A stretch of 7,222 nt of DNA from Clostridia bacterium (lineage in GTDB: Bacteria; Bacillota; Clostridia; UBA1381), in contig CAADSR010000285.1 in the NCBI GenBank assembly GCA_900751685.1, positions 1-7,222 on the forward strand, written 5' to 3'. A program made the position numbers and the translations under genes. Positions 1 to 5,927 of the stretch are shown piece by piece. Within the stretch, counting starts at the first letter, position 1. Each line of letters begins with the position of its first letter. Under the pieces are notes generated by a model. It was not told the DNA's origin. It did not search any database and saw nothing but the letters and a program-made list of their open reading frames with translations.

Positions 1-1
1 A

Positions 2-391
2 CTAGACCGGATCGACCTCCAGGTAGAGGTGTCCGGAGTTGATTATGCTGACCTAAGCGCAACCCAGCCGGGCGAAAGCAGCATCAATATCAAAAAGCGC
101 GTAGACAGGACCCGGAAGATCCAACTGGAGCGGTATAAAAAATATCATATTTATTCCAACGCCCAATTAACCGCTGGGATGCTCCAGGAATTTTGCCCCC
201 TGGGAAAAGAGGAAAACAATATCCTAAAGGCGGCCTTTGACCGCCTTGGCTTGAGCGCCCGGGCCCATTCAAGGATCCTCAAGGTGGCGCGCACCATCGC
301 TGACCTGGAGCAGGAGGAGCAGATCCGTGCAGCACATATTGCAGAAGCCATCCAGTACCGCAGCCTAGACCGCAAATTTTTTTCAGACTAA
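2..391 (+). CDS. comM: YifB/ComM-family Mg-chelatase-like AAA ATPase, C-terminal fragment
   Basis: This frame is open from the left edge, so the gene begins outside the window and only its last 129 codons are seen. The first visible residues, LDRIDLQVEV, are the end of the AAA+ core typical of YifB/ComM proteins. A GESS motif and a charged helix (IKKRVDRTRKIQLERY) follow. The C-terminal Mg-chelatase-like domain contains NAQL, EFCPL and LGLSARAHSRILKVARTIADL, and the protein ends in the family hallmark AIQYRSLDRKFF. In Haemophilus and Vibrio, ComM is a hexameric helicase that promotes branch migration when transformed DNA is integrated; the role in Firmicutes is less clear. A GTG at 29 could be read as a start, but the conserved frame continues upstream of it, so it is internal. 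The TAA stop is at 389-391 and a strong terminator follows. The family call is secure; the exact cellular role is inferred from homologues. Confidence 0.93.
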   Translation, partial: LDRIDLQVEVSGVDYADLSATQPGESSINIKKRVDRTRKIQLERYKKYHIYSNAQLTAGMLQEFCPLGKEENNILKAAFDRLGLSARAHSRILKVARTIADLEQEEQIRAAHIAEAIQYRSLDRKFFSD

Positions 392-410
392 GTTTCATTT
401 CTTCCTATAA

Positions 411-450
411 AGTTCCCCTACAGGAAAAGCTGTAGGGGAACTGTTTTTTT
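411..450 (+). terminator. Intrinsic terminator of the ComM-like gene
   Basis: A perfect 13-bp stem (411-423 with 430-442) closes a 6-nt loop (GAAAAG). It is followed by G and seven T (444-450), then A and six more T. It lies 20 nt after the ComM-like stop codon and between two convergent genes. On the minus strand the stem is followed only by a weak T-containing stretch (TTTATAGG), so it may also stop transcription of the lyase gene from the other side, but less strongly. Confidence 0.93.
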
Positions 451-455
451 ATTTT

Positions 456-3290
456 TTACCGCACGATTTCAAAATACCACTTTTGGCAATCATGCCCCGT
501 ATAAGTCCATTGTTGTACATTTGCCCCCTTTGCTGTGCTTGCATTGCTTACCTCAACACAAGAAGCTCCTGAAGAGCAGCGGGTCAAAATAGCATATGTG
601 CCGTTCCCGGCACTGCTAAGCAGGAATTGCTGGTTAGCAGTGCCCTTGTCCGTATATAAGGCCACATTTTGCCCGTCTGCAGGCTTATTCCCTGCCACAT
701 CCACAACACGCTCCGCTCCGCCGACCTGGGATACCAACTTGAAATACCCATCCCCAACATCCACTGCTTTAAACTGCTGGGCTGTTTCCCCATTTCCAGG
801 ATGCTGCTGGATATTCGTATTGTTCTCATCGAGGCCGTTATAAACATCCAGATAAAGCCCGCTGTTCACATTTTTGAGCGAATAGGTAAGCCCATCTATA
901 ATAGGTGCTGTATAATCTACTTTTTCAAAGACCCATTTCTGGTTTGCCGCATTATTATAGGTATATTGTATCACATTTCCGCCATTGGCAGTAGAATGGG
1001 CAGCTACGTCAAGACATTTACTGTCCCCTGATATCTTCGTCAGGATTTGAAAGGTGCCATCCCCATTAGGAAGGATTTTAAATTTCTGATTATCGCTCTT
1101 CGCATTCCCCCAAAGCTGGATATTGACATTATTCTCTGCTGAATTATTGGATACATCAAGGACACGGAGCCCATCCCCCACCTGGGAGGCCAGCTGCACG
1201 TAACCATCTCCGCCGTCTACTGCCTGCCACAGCTGGGCTGTTGCTCCATTGCCTTCAAACTGCTGTATATTTGTTCCATTTTCAGCAAGCCCATTATAGA
1301 CATCCAAATATTTTCCGCTATTCACATTCCGGATCCTATAATAACAGCCGTTTATGACCTCGTCCACTTGAGTCCCCTCATTGGAGGCCTCCTGCTCCTG
1401 ATAATCTCCTACGGTATAAATATTCGCCGCTGGCTGGCCGCTCATATCCGGGCCAATATAGAAGCTGGTGTTCGGAGGCTGGTTATAGGCCACATTCTGC
1501 CATGCAACCGCCAGCCGGTAAACGGGGTCATGCATAAATGTATAGAATTTTACCTGGGTCAGGTCCGTCGCCGTATAGATCCGTAAGGCTGTGGAATCTG
1601 TTGTGGGATAGACCACCTCTTCCCGCCAATCACCAAAAATATCTGCCTGAAGGCTGGGCGTGGATTTTGTCCCGTTGCAAGAAGTCACTCCGCTGCCCGT
1701 AAAAATGCGGTCGATACTATTTGTCGCATCATTCCATTTCCCGATCTTTACACCATCCAGATATTCCCGGTATAAATCCCCATCCCACCAGATGGTGAAA
1801 TTAGGCATCATATTCCCATTTCCATTCATTGTGATCTGTTTTCCGTTTTTATCAAACATCCCTTGCACACTCCATCCAATATGATAAGGATTGGAGGCAC
1901 TGACATTCGCTGCTACGCCCCGCCCGATATCACCATTGGAGGAAATGCCCCAAAGCTGTTTGCCGTCAGAGGCACGGCGCATTTGTGTCCCTGCGCTGTT
2001 TGGATGGTCCTCATGGACTTGGAAATATTCAAGCCCAGAAGATGTTGGATCAAAATCCCCCAGCTGTCCGGCATCCCCATGCCCTAGCCCTGTACAGTAT
2101 AACGCCGAACCATTATGGTCGATCACTAAAGACCCATAAACGATCTCATCATATCCGTCACTGTCCACATCTCCTACGGCCAGGTTATGGTTTCCCTGTC
2201 CTTCATATCCCTTATTGCTGTTTGTGGAGCTATTGGTATCAAATGTCCATTTCCGGCTCAGGGTATTGTTCTTAAAGTCATAAGCGACTAAAACGGTACG
2301 GGTATAATACCCCCGGCACATCACCAGGCTGGGGGTCGTCCCATCCAGATAAGCAACGCAGGCTAAAAACCGGTCTACCCTGTTTCCATATTTATCCCCC
2401 CAGCTGCTGACCGTCCCGCGGGCAGGGAGATAATCCACCGTTGTGATAGCGCCGCCGGTCCGCCCATTAAATACGGTCAGATATTCGGGGCCGGATAAGA
2501 TATATCCATTGGAATTGCGGTAATCCTTACTGGAATCGCCAATATATTTTCCTGTCCCATCCTTTGTCCCATCTGCTGTTTTACATGCCACCTCCGCATA
2601 GCCGTCACCATCCAGGTCATACACCATGAACTGGGTATAATGCGCCCCCGCGCGGATATTTTTCCCTAAATCAATCCGCCATAGCTGGGTCCCGTCTAAT
2701 TTATACGCATCCAAATATACATTGCTTGTATATCCTTTATCTGCATTGTCATGGGCATTGGATGGATCCCATTTAAGCACAATCTCATATTCACCATCGC
2801 CATCTAAATCGGCCACACTGGCATCCCCCGCGCTATAGGTCACTGCGGTCCCATTTAACGTAGTATCTGCGGGCTTATTTAAAGCCACGGTCTGATAATT
2901 ATTTGCCAGGGGCTGGACCGTATCCGACTGGGTCCGCTCACTGCCGCCAGCCACTTTACGGACGTAATAGGAATCTCCCTCTTTACCTGCTGCGTCCAAA
3001 TAGTTTGTGCTGTCCGTTACACTGGCGATTTTACTGCCATTGCGGTATACATTGAAACTTGCCCCTGCTTCGTCTGTCCCTAAAAGACGCCAGGATAAAA
3101 ATACGCCGCTCGTTGTCCGCACTCCTACCAGGCCCCGGTCTAACGCTTCCGCCTGCCTTGGAGCAGCCGCCTGCGCCACCGGCATTTGAAGCAGCCCAAA
3201 CCCGGGCAGCGTTGTTGTGAGCTGCATTACTGCTAATAACACAGCGCCAAATTTGATTGTGTTCCTCCTTACCGATTCTAAAATCCCCAT
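456..3290 (-). CDS. Secreted PL11 rhamnogalacturonan lyase with two C-terminal beta-trefoil (CBM13-like) domains
   Basis: This 944-residue protein matches polysaccharide lyase family 11 (relatives of Bacillus YesW and YesX), which cuts the rhamnose-galacturonate backbone of rhamnogalacturonan-I by beta-elimination. Residues 1-41 form a signal peptide: basic start (VRRNTIK), long hydrophobic stretch, and an AQA cleavage motif at 39-41. Residues about 45-130 are the N-terminal beta domain and about 130-630 the beta-propeller, with calcium-loop motifs DLDGDGE (161), DLDGDGY (225) and DVDSDGY (374). Residues R457 and N539-G-T-K542 appear to match the active-site Arg and the NGT-Lys segment recalled for YesW; this alignment is from memory. 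A short linker leads to trefoil 1 (about 647-790) and trefoil 2 (801-944), which together show six QxW/F repeats (Q686, Q735, Q784, Q838, Q887, Q936). There is no sortase or surface-anchor motif, so it is probably released. The start is set by an upstream AAGGAG. Endo versus exo action cannot be decided from the sequence. YesW is about 620 residues; the extra length here is the lectin tail. Confidence 0.93.
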   Translation of the reverse strand: MGILESVRRNTIKFGAVLLAVMQLTTTLPGFGLLQMPVAQAAAPRQAEALDRGLVGVRTTSGVFLSWRLLGTDEAGASFNVYRNGSKIASVTDSTNYLDAAGKEGDSYYVRKVAGGSERTQSDTVQPLANNYQTVALNKPADTTLNGTAVTYSAGDASVADLDGDGEYEIVLKWDPSNAHDNADKGYTSNVYLDAYKLDGTQLWRIDLGKNIRAGAHYTQFMVYDLDGDGYAEVACKTADGTKDGTGKYIGDSSKDYRNSNGYILSGPEYLTVFNGRTGGAITTVDYLPARGTVSSWGDKYGNRVDRFLACVAYLDGTTPSLVMCRGYYTRTVLVAYDFKNNTLSRKWTFDTNSSTNSNKGYEGQGNHNLAVGDVDSDGYDEIVYGSLVIDHNGSALYCTGLGHGDAGQLGDFDPTSSGLEYFQVHEDHPNSAGTQMRRASDGKQLWGISSNGDIGRGVAANVSASNPYHIGWSVQGMFDKNGKQITMNGNGNMMPNFTIWWDGDLYREYLDGVKIGKWNDATNSIDRIFTGSGVTSCNGTKSTPSLQADIFGDWREEVVYPTTDSTALRIYTATDLTQVKFYTFMHDPVYRLAVAWQNVAYNQPPNTSFYIGPDMSGQPAANIYTVGDYQEQEASNEGTQVDEVINGCYYRIRNVNSGKYLDVYNGLAENGTNIQQFEGNGATAQLWQAVDGGDGYVQLASQVGDGLRVLDVSNNSAENNVNIQLWGNAKSDNQKFKILPNGDGTFQILTKISGDSKCLDVAAHSTANGGNVIQYTYNNAANQKWVFEKVDYTAPIIDGLTYSLKNVNSGLYLDVYNGLDENNTNIQQHPGNGETAQQFKAVDVGDGYFKLVSQVGGAERVVDVAGNKPADGQNVALYTDKGTANQQFLLSSAGNGTYAILTRCSSGASCVEVSNASTAKGANVQQWTYTGHDCQKWYFEIVR
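459..1352 (-). repeat. Tandem ricin-type beta-trefoil duplication inside the lyase gene
   Basis: Two copies of about 144 codons encode trefoil 1 (921-1352) and trefoil 2 (459-890), separated by a 10-codon linker. Each copy starts with a near-identical block (NVNSG-YLDVYNGL-EN-TNIQQ, then GNG-TAQ, then VGDGY/SQVG). The protein copies are clearly related but the DNA has diverged at many synonymous positions, so the duplication is old or the gene was acquired already duplicated. The copies differ at likely sugar-contact positions: W688 and W786 are aromatic QxW positions in copy 1, while copy 2 has F840, F889 and W938. Copy 2 also carries three cysteines (905, 911, 935), against one (759) in copy 1. 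Confidence 0.85.
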
Positions 3291-3300
3291 GTTCTCTTCT

Positions 3301-3306
3301 CTCCTT
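3301..3306 (-). promoter_or_regulatory. Ribosome binding site of the lyase gene
   Basis: The minus strand reads AAGGAG, followed by ten nt and then the ATG at 3290-3288. It supports the chosen start, which also gives a complete signal peptide with a basic N-region. Confidence 0.8.
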
Positions 3307-3322
3307 TATTTTATATATTTAT

Positions 3323-3354
3323 TTTAAAATATATAGGGCCCCATATATTTAAAA
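3323..3354 (-). repeat. AT-rich inverted repeat centred on GGGCCC, upstream of the lyase RBS
   Basis: The palindrome is centred between 3338 and 3339. The GGGCCC core is flanked by eight A/T pairs per side after one position that is A/C on the plus strand but a U-G wobble in minus-strand RNA. After one mismatch three more A/T pairs extend it. It ends about 17 nt before the AAGGAG, so it could influence ribosome loading or serve as an operator. Confidence 0.55.
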
Positions 3355-3373
3355 TCACGGATTGGGAATTGGA

Positions 3374-3395
3374 AAAAGCCCCCCTCAAGGCTTTT
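3374..3395 (-). repeat. Small hairpin in the lyase leader, attenuator-like
   Basis: Arms AAAAGCC and GGCTTTT (7 bp) enclose an 8-nt loop. In minus-strand RNA the 3' arm runs into UUUUUCC, a short U stretch. This resembles a weak intrinsic terminator placed inside the leader, but the U tract is short and shared with the stem. Confidence 0.4.
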
Positions 3396-3434
3396 GAATT
3401 ATAAGATAAAACCAGTAAATTTAGTTTTTATTTT

Positions 3435-3467
3435 GACAAACCAGCACATTAAGAGCGCCTATTTGTC
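3435..3467 (-). repeat. Stem-loop at the 5' end of the lyase leader
   Basis: In minus-strand RNA, GACAAA pairs with UUUGUC. After a U-G pair and one A/G mismatch, GGCGC pairs with GUGCU using two G-U pairs, leaving a 7-nt loop (UCUUAAU). It starts only about 6 nt after the predicted transcription start. Flanking TTTAGTT (3420-3426) and AACTAAA (3469-3475) extend the symmetry on the DNA, with an 8-nt offset on one side, so a protein-binding operator is an alternative reading. Confidence 0.45.
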
Positions 3468-3479
3468 GAACTAAATAAA

Positions 3480-3508
3480 ATTATATCATGGAAAAATATA
3501 CTCGTCAA
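3480..3508 (-). promoter_or_regulatory. Sigma-A promoter of the lyase gene
   Basis: On the minus strand, TTGACG (3508-3503) and an exact TATAAT (3485-3480) are separated by 17 nt. Eleven of twelve bases match the sigma-A consensus. The predicted start of transcription is near 3473. No clear catabolite-repression (cre) site was seen beside it. Confidence 0.78.
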
Positions 3509-3684
3509 TACAGTTATTACCTCTTGCTGTGATGAAAATGAGCTCCTTTTTTTGGCTAAAACAGACAACAAAAAACCGACTTAGCTTTTCGGCATGGTAA
3601 ATATGTCCTAACACAAAACACAATTTTTGTGTAATATAATAGACTCCTCCTCCCGCCTCTTATTCCGCCGCCAGACAAAAGAAC
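3509..3684. other. AT-rich intergenic region without a recognisable gene
   Basis: This is the part of the 465-bp gap (3291-3755) that lies between the GH115-gene terminator and the lyase promoter. It has no open frame longer than a few codons with a ribosome binding site. It holds one clear inverted repeat (3611-3632), listed separately, and a GGAGGAGGAG stretch on the minus strand (about 3642-3652) with no start codon at a usable distance. Upstream control elements of the lyase promoter would be expected here. Confidence 0.6.
3611..3632. repeat. Perfect inverted repeat upstream of the lyase promoter
   Basis: ACACAAAA and TTTTGTGT are perfect 8-bp arms with a 6-bp spacer, 22 bp in all, about 100 bp upstream of the lyase -35 box. 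Size and symmetry fit a dimeric regulator site, but no regulator gene is nearby and no second copy was found. It is not followed by a U tract in either direction, so a terminator is unlikely. Confidence 0.45.
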
Positions 3685-3732
3685 AAAAAAAACACGCTTT
3701 AAAATATCAAAAACTAATATTTTAAAACGCGT
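3685..3732 (-). terminator. Intrinsic terminator of the GH115-like gene
   Basis: The arms 3717-3732 and 3692-3707 form a 16-bp stem in minus-strand RNA with a 9-nt loop, ending in eight U (3692-3685). Two of the pairs are G-U in the minus-strand transcript and would be A/C mismatches on the plus strand. That identifies the working orientation and assigns the terminator to the minus-strand gene, whose stop lies 24 nt upstream. Confidence 0.9.
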
Positions 3733-3755
3733 TTTTTATAAAACAGCTCCTATTA

Positions 3756-5777
3756 TTACCGTTTCACCGCGGCAAAAACTTCACGCAGCTTACAGGCCAA
3801 TTCATCATCGGATAAGGTGCGGCGCTGGGTATTCTCCAGATAGATCTTCCGCTCCGTTTCAGGCATTACATAATTTTTAAACCAGCTGAAAAAGTCCGGC
3901 CCGTCAGAGATCATACGGATATGGCGGCGCATAGAGTCCATTGCATAAACACTCACCCGTACATTCGTCAGCCAATCACAGCTATAGAAATTTTTCCACT
4001 TTCCATGTTCCGCTTTTTCCATCCATTGAATCACGGAGGAAAAAGAGTCCATCGCATCCGATAAGCTTACAAAGCAATAGGGATAAAGCTTCTTTTCGTA
4101 TTCCTGATAAGCATTGCATAATTGAACCAGTCCCCGCAAGCCGGCAATATGCAAACGTACCTGCAAAAGGAGGCCATCTTCAAAAAAGGTGGGGTCTGAA
4201 AGCGCTTGCGCAGCCGCCAGGCATTGTTTCTCCAGCTTCTCAAACCGGCTCAAAGCCCCGGTCGGCCCTTTGCAGTGCTTTAAGATCCACCGCACCTGCA
4301 AGCCCAGCGGAATTTCCCCGGTTGCCCAGACCAGGCCTTTGCTCACCGCTTCCCTCTTTGACCAGTCTACTGCCAGCCGGCGCGCGGTGTGATAATAAAA
4401 CTCATCACCGGCCGTGTCGTCTTCATTGGGTCCATAATGGAGCACACTATTAAAATACTGCCTATAACAGTGCTGCACCTTCTCGGCCTCTTCTGCAAAA
4501 TAGCGGTTAAAGAAATCCTTTTTGAATGCTTTTATATCCACACTGCCCTGCTGCCATTTCCGGCGCACAAGATCCAGAAAATAAATATGGGGACGGATAT
4601 TCCCGCAATTAAGAAGTAAGTAGTCGGCCGCCCCGGCCTCAAACGCCCGGTCTAATTCCTGATTTATAAATTCCGGCGGATTGGTCAGCATTGCCAAATG
4701 GCTTGACGCCTGCAAGTCGTGAAATGTAACATGGTAATACAGCCCATGGCGTCCCGGCTGCTTCGGTAAAGAGGGGATGCGCAAGTTATGTGTCCCCTGC
4801 CTGCGAGTGACCATCTTCCCATAACCATTATCTGACCAGATTTTGATAAAATGCTCCGGCAGCTCCAAATAACCGCCCTCATACAGCTCTGTGATCTCAC
4901 CATATAAGTAAACTGCGCAGACCGGGTTTTCCACAGCCTTACAGATCATTTCATATTGACGGTCGATCACCTGCCGGATCACCTGTCCACGGCTTTCCGG
5001 CGTTTTATACCGGGGATCAGATGTCCAGAACGGCGCATCTCCCTGGCCGCGGAACCCCAACGTCCAAACGATCTTTTTATCCTTGTTTTTATCAATCGCA
5101 TCCTGCCATAATCTTTCAAATAAATCCGGGTGCAGCGCATAGCTAGGCTCTTTATCCGGGTAAGCACGCAAAAACATTTCTCCCCCCAATGGTTCTGCGT
5201 GGTGATGTGTGATATAAAGCCCCATTTCTGATGCAATGTCAAAATGCCCGCCTTCCCGCGGCAGATCGGTTCCGGGAATGACCATATTGCCCCCTACACG
5301 CAATAACGTCTCAAAAACGGTCTCCCAGACCCTGCGTGATGGCGGATAAACATCACTCCAACCGATCAGACAGACTTCATCATTGACAAACCAGCCCCGG
5401 TAGCGTACCTTGTATTCCGGCGATTTATATGTCCCCTCATGGATTTCCACCGCATCCCTCTGCTCCGGCTCTTTTTCCGTCCAGAACCAGAAATCATCCA
5501 CCCCCAGCCACCGGCTCAGCTGTAGTACCCCATAGATCATTCCCAGCTCATCACTGCAATCCACTTGTATTCCTTTTTCTGATACCTGGATGCAGTATTG
5601 TTCCGGCATTTTCAAATCCGGACTGAGCCGGACCCGCACTTGTGCATCCTGCCGCTCCTGCAATGGCATTGCAAATACTTTTTCAAAATCACGCTTTAAA
5701 AAATCAACTGCATATGTACTTGCAACGGAACGGTTTTCAAACAAAAATGTTGTCTTTCCTGTAACTGTAAAATTCAT
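3756..5777 (-). CDS. GH115-like (alpha-glucuronidase family) cytoplasmic glycoside hydrolase
   Basis: This 673-residue protein resembles GH115, a family known for removing (4-O-methyl-)glucuronic acid from xylan. Residues 1-110 look like the small N-terminal domain with YGVLQLSRWLGV (82-93). About 115-415 is the probable TIM barrel with family-like motifs: RGWFVNDE (127-134), ITHHHAEPL (189-197), TLGFRGQGD (239-247), YLYGEITELYEGG (290-302), IWSDNGYG (313-320), GLYYHVTFHD (345-354) and NCGNIRPH (390-397). E294 sits where the family general acid is expected, by position; this is inference. The rest is a mostly helical C-terminal region. There is no signal peptide, so it should work on imported oligosaccharides. 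A GTG four codons upstream (5787-5789) could extend the frame but overlaps the Shine-Dalgarno sequence; ATG at 5777 has GGTGGAGG 5 nt upstream and is preferred. Most GH115 enzymes exceed 800 residues, so this is a short, divergent member. Its substrate is not certain; proximity to a rhamnogalacturonan lyase suggests pectin-derived uronides. Confidence 0.85.
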   Translation of the reverse strand: MNFTVTGKTTFLFENRSVASTYAVDFLKRDFEKVFAMPLQERQDAQVRVRLSPDLKMPEQYCIQVSEKGIQVDCSDELGMIYGVLQLSRWLGVDDFWFWTEKEPEQRDAVEIHEGTYKSPEYKVRYRGWFVNDEVCLIGWSDVYPPSRRVWETVFETLLRVGGNMVIPGTDLPREGGHFDIASEMGLYITHHHAEPLGGEMFLRAYPDKEPSYALHPDLFERLWQDAIDKNKDKKIVWTLGFRGQGDAPFWTSDPRYKTPESRGQVIRQVIDRQYEMICKAVENPVCAVYLYGEITELYEGGYLELPEHFIKIWSDNGYGKMVTRRQGTHNLRIPSLPKQPGRHGLYYHVTFHDLQASSHLAMLTNPPEFINQELDRAFEAGAADYLLLNCGNIRPHIYFLDLVRRKWQQGSVDIKAFKKDFFNRYFAEEAEKVQHCYRQYFNSVLHYGPNEDDTAGDEFYYHTARRLAVDWSKREAVSKGLVWATGEIPLGLQVRWILKHCKGPTGALSRFEKLEKQCLAAAQALSDPTFFEDGLLLQVRLHIAGLRGLVQLCNAYQEYEKKLYPYCFVSLSDAMDSFSSVIQWMEKAEHGKWKNFYSCDWLTNVRVSVYAMDSMRRHIRMISDGPDFFSWFKNYVMPETERKIYLENTQRRTLSDDELACKLREVFAAVKR

Positions 5778-5782
5778 ATAAC

Positions 5783-5790
5783 CCTCCACC
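5783..5790 (-). promoter_or_regulatory. Ribosome binding site that decides the GH115-like start
   Basis: The minus strand reads GGTGGAGG, then 5 nt (GTTAT), then the ATG at 5777-5775. The alternative GTG start lies inside this element, so it cannot use it. Confidence 0.85.
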
Positions 5791-5806
5791 TTTTTATGAT
5801 ACCTCT

Positions 5807-5835
5807 ATTATATTCTTGCACTTCCTGAGTGTCAA
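5807..5835 (-). promoter_or_regulatory. Full-consensus sigma-A promoter of the GH115-like gene
   Basis: The minus strand has exact TTGACA (5835-5830) and exact TATAAT (5812-5807) separated by 17 nt. Transcription should start near 5800, giving a leader of about 23 nt that is just enough for the ribosome binding site. The -35 box and spacer contain a near-palindrome (5816-5835: TTGCACT, TCCTG, AGTGTCAA), which could be an operator for a repressor. Confidence 0.88.
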
Positions 5836-5868
5836 TAAAAACCTCGTAAATTAGCGAAATATAAAATG

Positions 5869-5874
5869 TATAAT
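5869..5874 (+). promoter_or_regulatory. eno: Probable -10 box of the enolase promoter
   Basis: An exact TATAAT lies 53 nt before the enolase ATG, which would place the transcription start near 5881. No good -35 box is present at 16-18 nt upstream (GTAAAT at 5846-5851 is a poor match), and the TG directly adjoining the box lacks the one-base gap of an extended -10. It is the best candidate in this divergent gap, but not proven. Confidence 0.45.
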
Positions 5875-5911
5875 TCATCCAAAAAACCTCCATACTAAGA
5901 GTAATTCAAAC

Positions 5912-5919
5912 AGAAGGAG
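5912..5919 (+). promoter_or_regulatory. eno: Ribosome binding site of enolase
   Basis: AGAAGGAG is followed by 8 nt and the ATG at 5928. This is near-optimal and fits a highly expressed glycolytic gene. Confidence 0.9.
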
Positions 5920-5927
5920 TGTGTTTT

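Larger units (their letters stand above)
3291..3473 (-). promoter_or_regulatory. Long structured 5' leader of the lyase mRNA
   Basis: If transcription starts about 7 nt after the -10 box of the promoter at 3480-3508, the mRNA has a leader of about 183 nt before the lyase ATG. It contains three predicted hairpins: 3435-3467 at the 5' end, 3374-3395 in the middle, and 3323-3354 just upstream of the ribosome binding site. Several non-Watson-Crick positions are G-U pairs only when read as minus-strand RNA. I do not recognise a known riboswitch class. The leader may control stability, premature termination or ribosome access; that is inference. A TATAAT at 3398-3403 (minus) has no fitting -35 box, so a second, closer promoter is possible but weak. 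Confidence 0.5.

Noticed and set aside
3264..3270. Perfect AAGGAGG on the minus strand inside the lyase coding region, as an alternative ribosome binding site
   Set aside because: No start codon follows at usable distance; the next candidate, a GTG for residue 17, is 21 nt away and would remove the basic part of the signal peptide. The bases simply encode the Arg-Arg pair of the N-region.
3488..3532. Plus-strand 14-codon open frame beginning ATGGAAAAATAT
   Set aside because: It has no ribosome binding site, overlaps the minus-strand lyase promoter, and is no longer than expected by chance.
3570..3596. Minus-strand CCGA...TCGG followed by TTTTTT as a second terminator
   Set aside because: The stem is only 4 bp with a 9-nt loop; too weak, and a strong terminator already lies upstream.
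4197..4210. TGAAAGCGCTTGCG, resembling a catabolite-repression (cre) site
   Set aside because: It matches 12 of 14 consensus positions but lies deep inside the GH115-like coding sequence, far from any promoter, and encodes ordinary residues (AQALSD).
3941..4453. Plus-strand open frame of 170 codons antisense to the GH115-like gene
   Set aside because: No ribosome binding site, low-complexity Ser/Pro-rich translation without a domain, and fully covered by the conserved minus-strand coding frame.
5842..5857. TCGTAAATTAGCGA in the divergent gap as an operator palindrome
   Set aside because: Only the outer three bases on each side pair; the centre is not symmetric.
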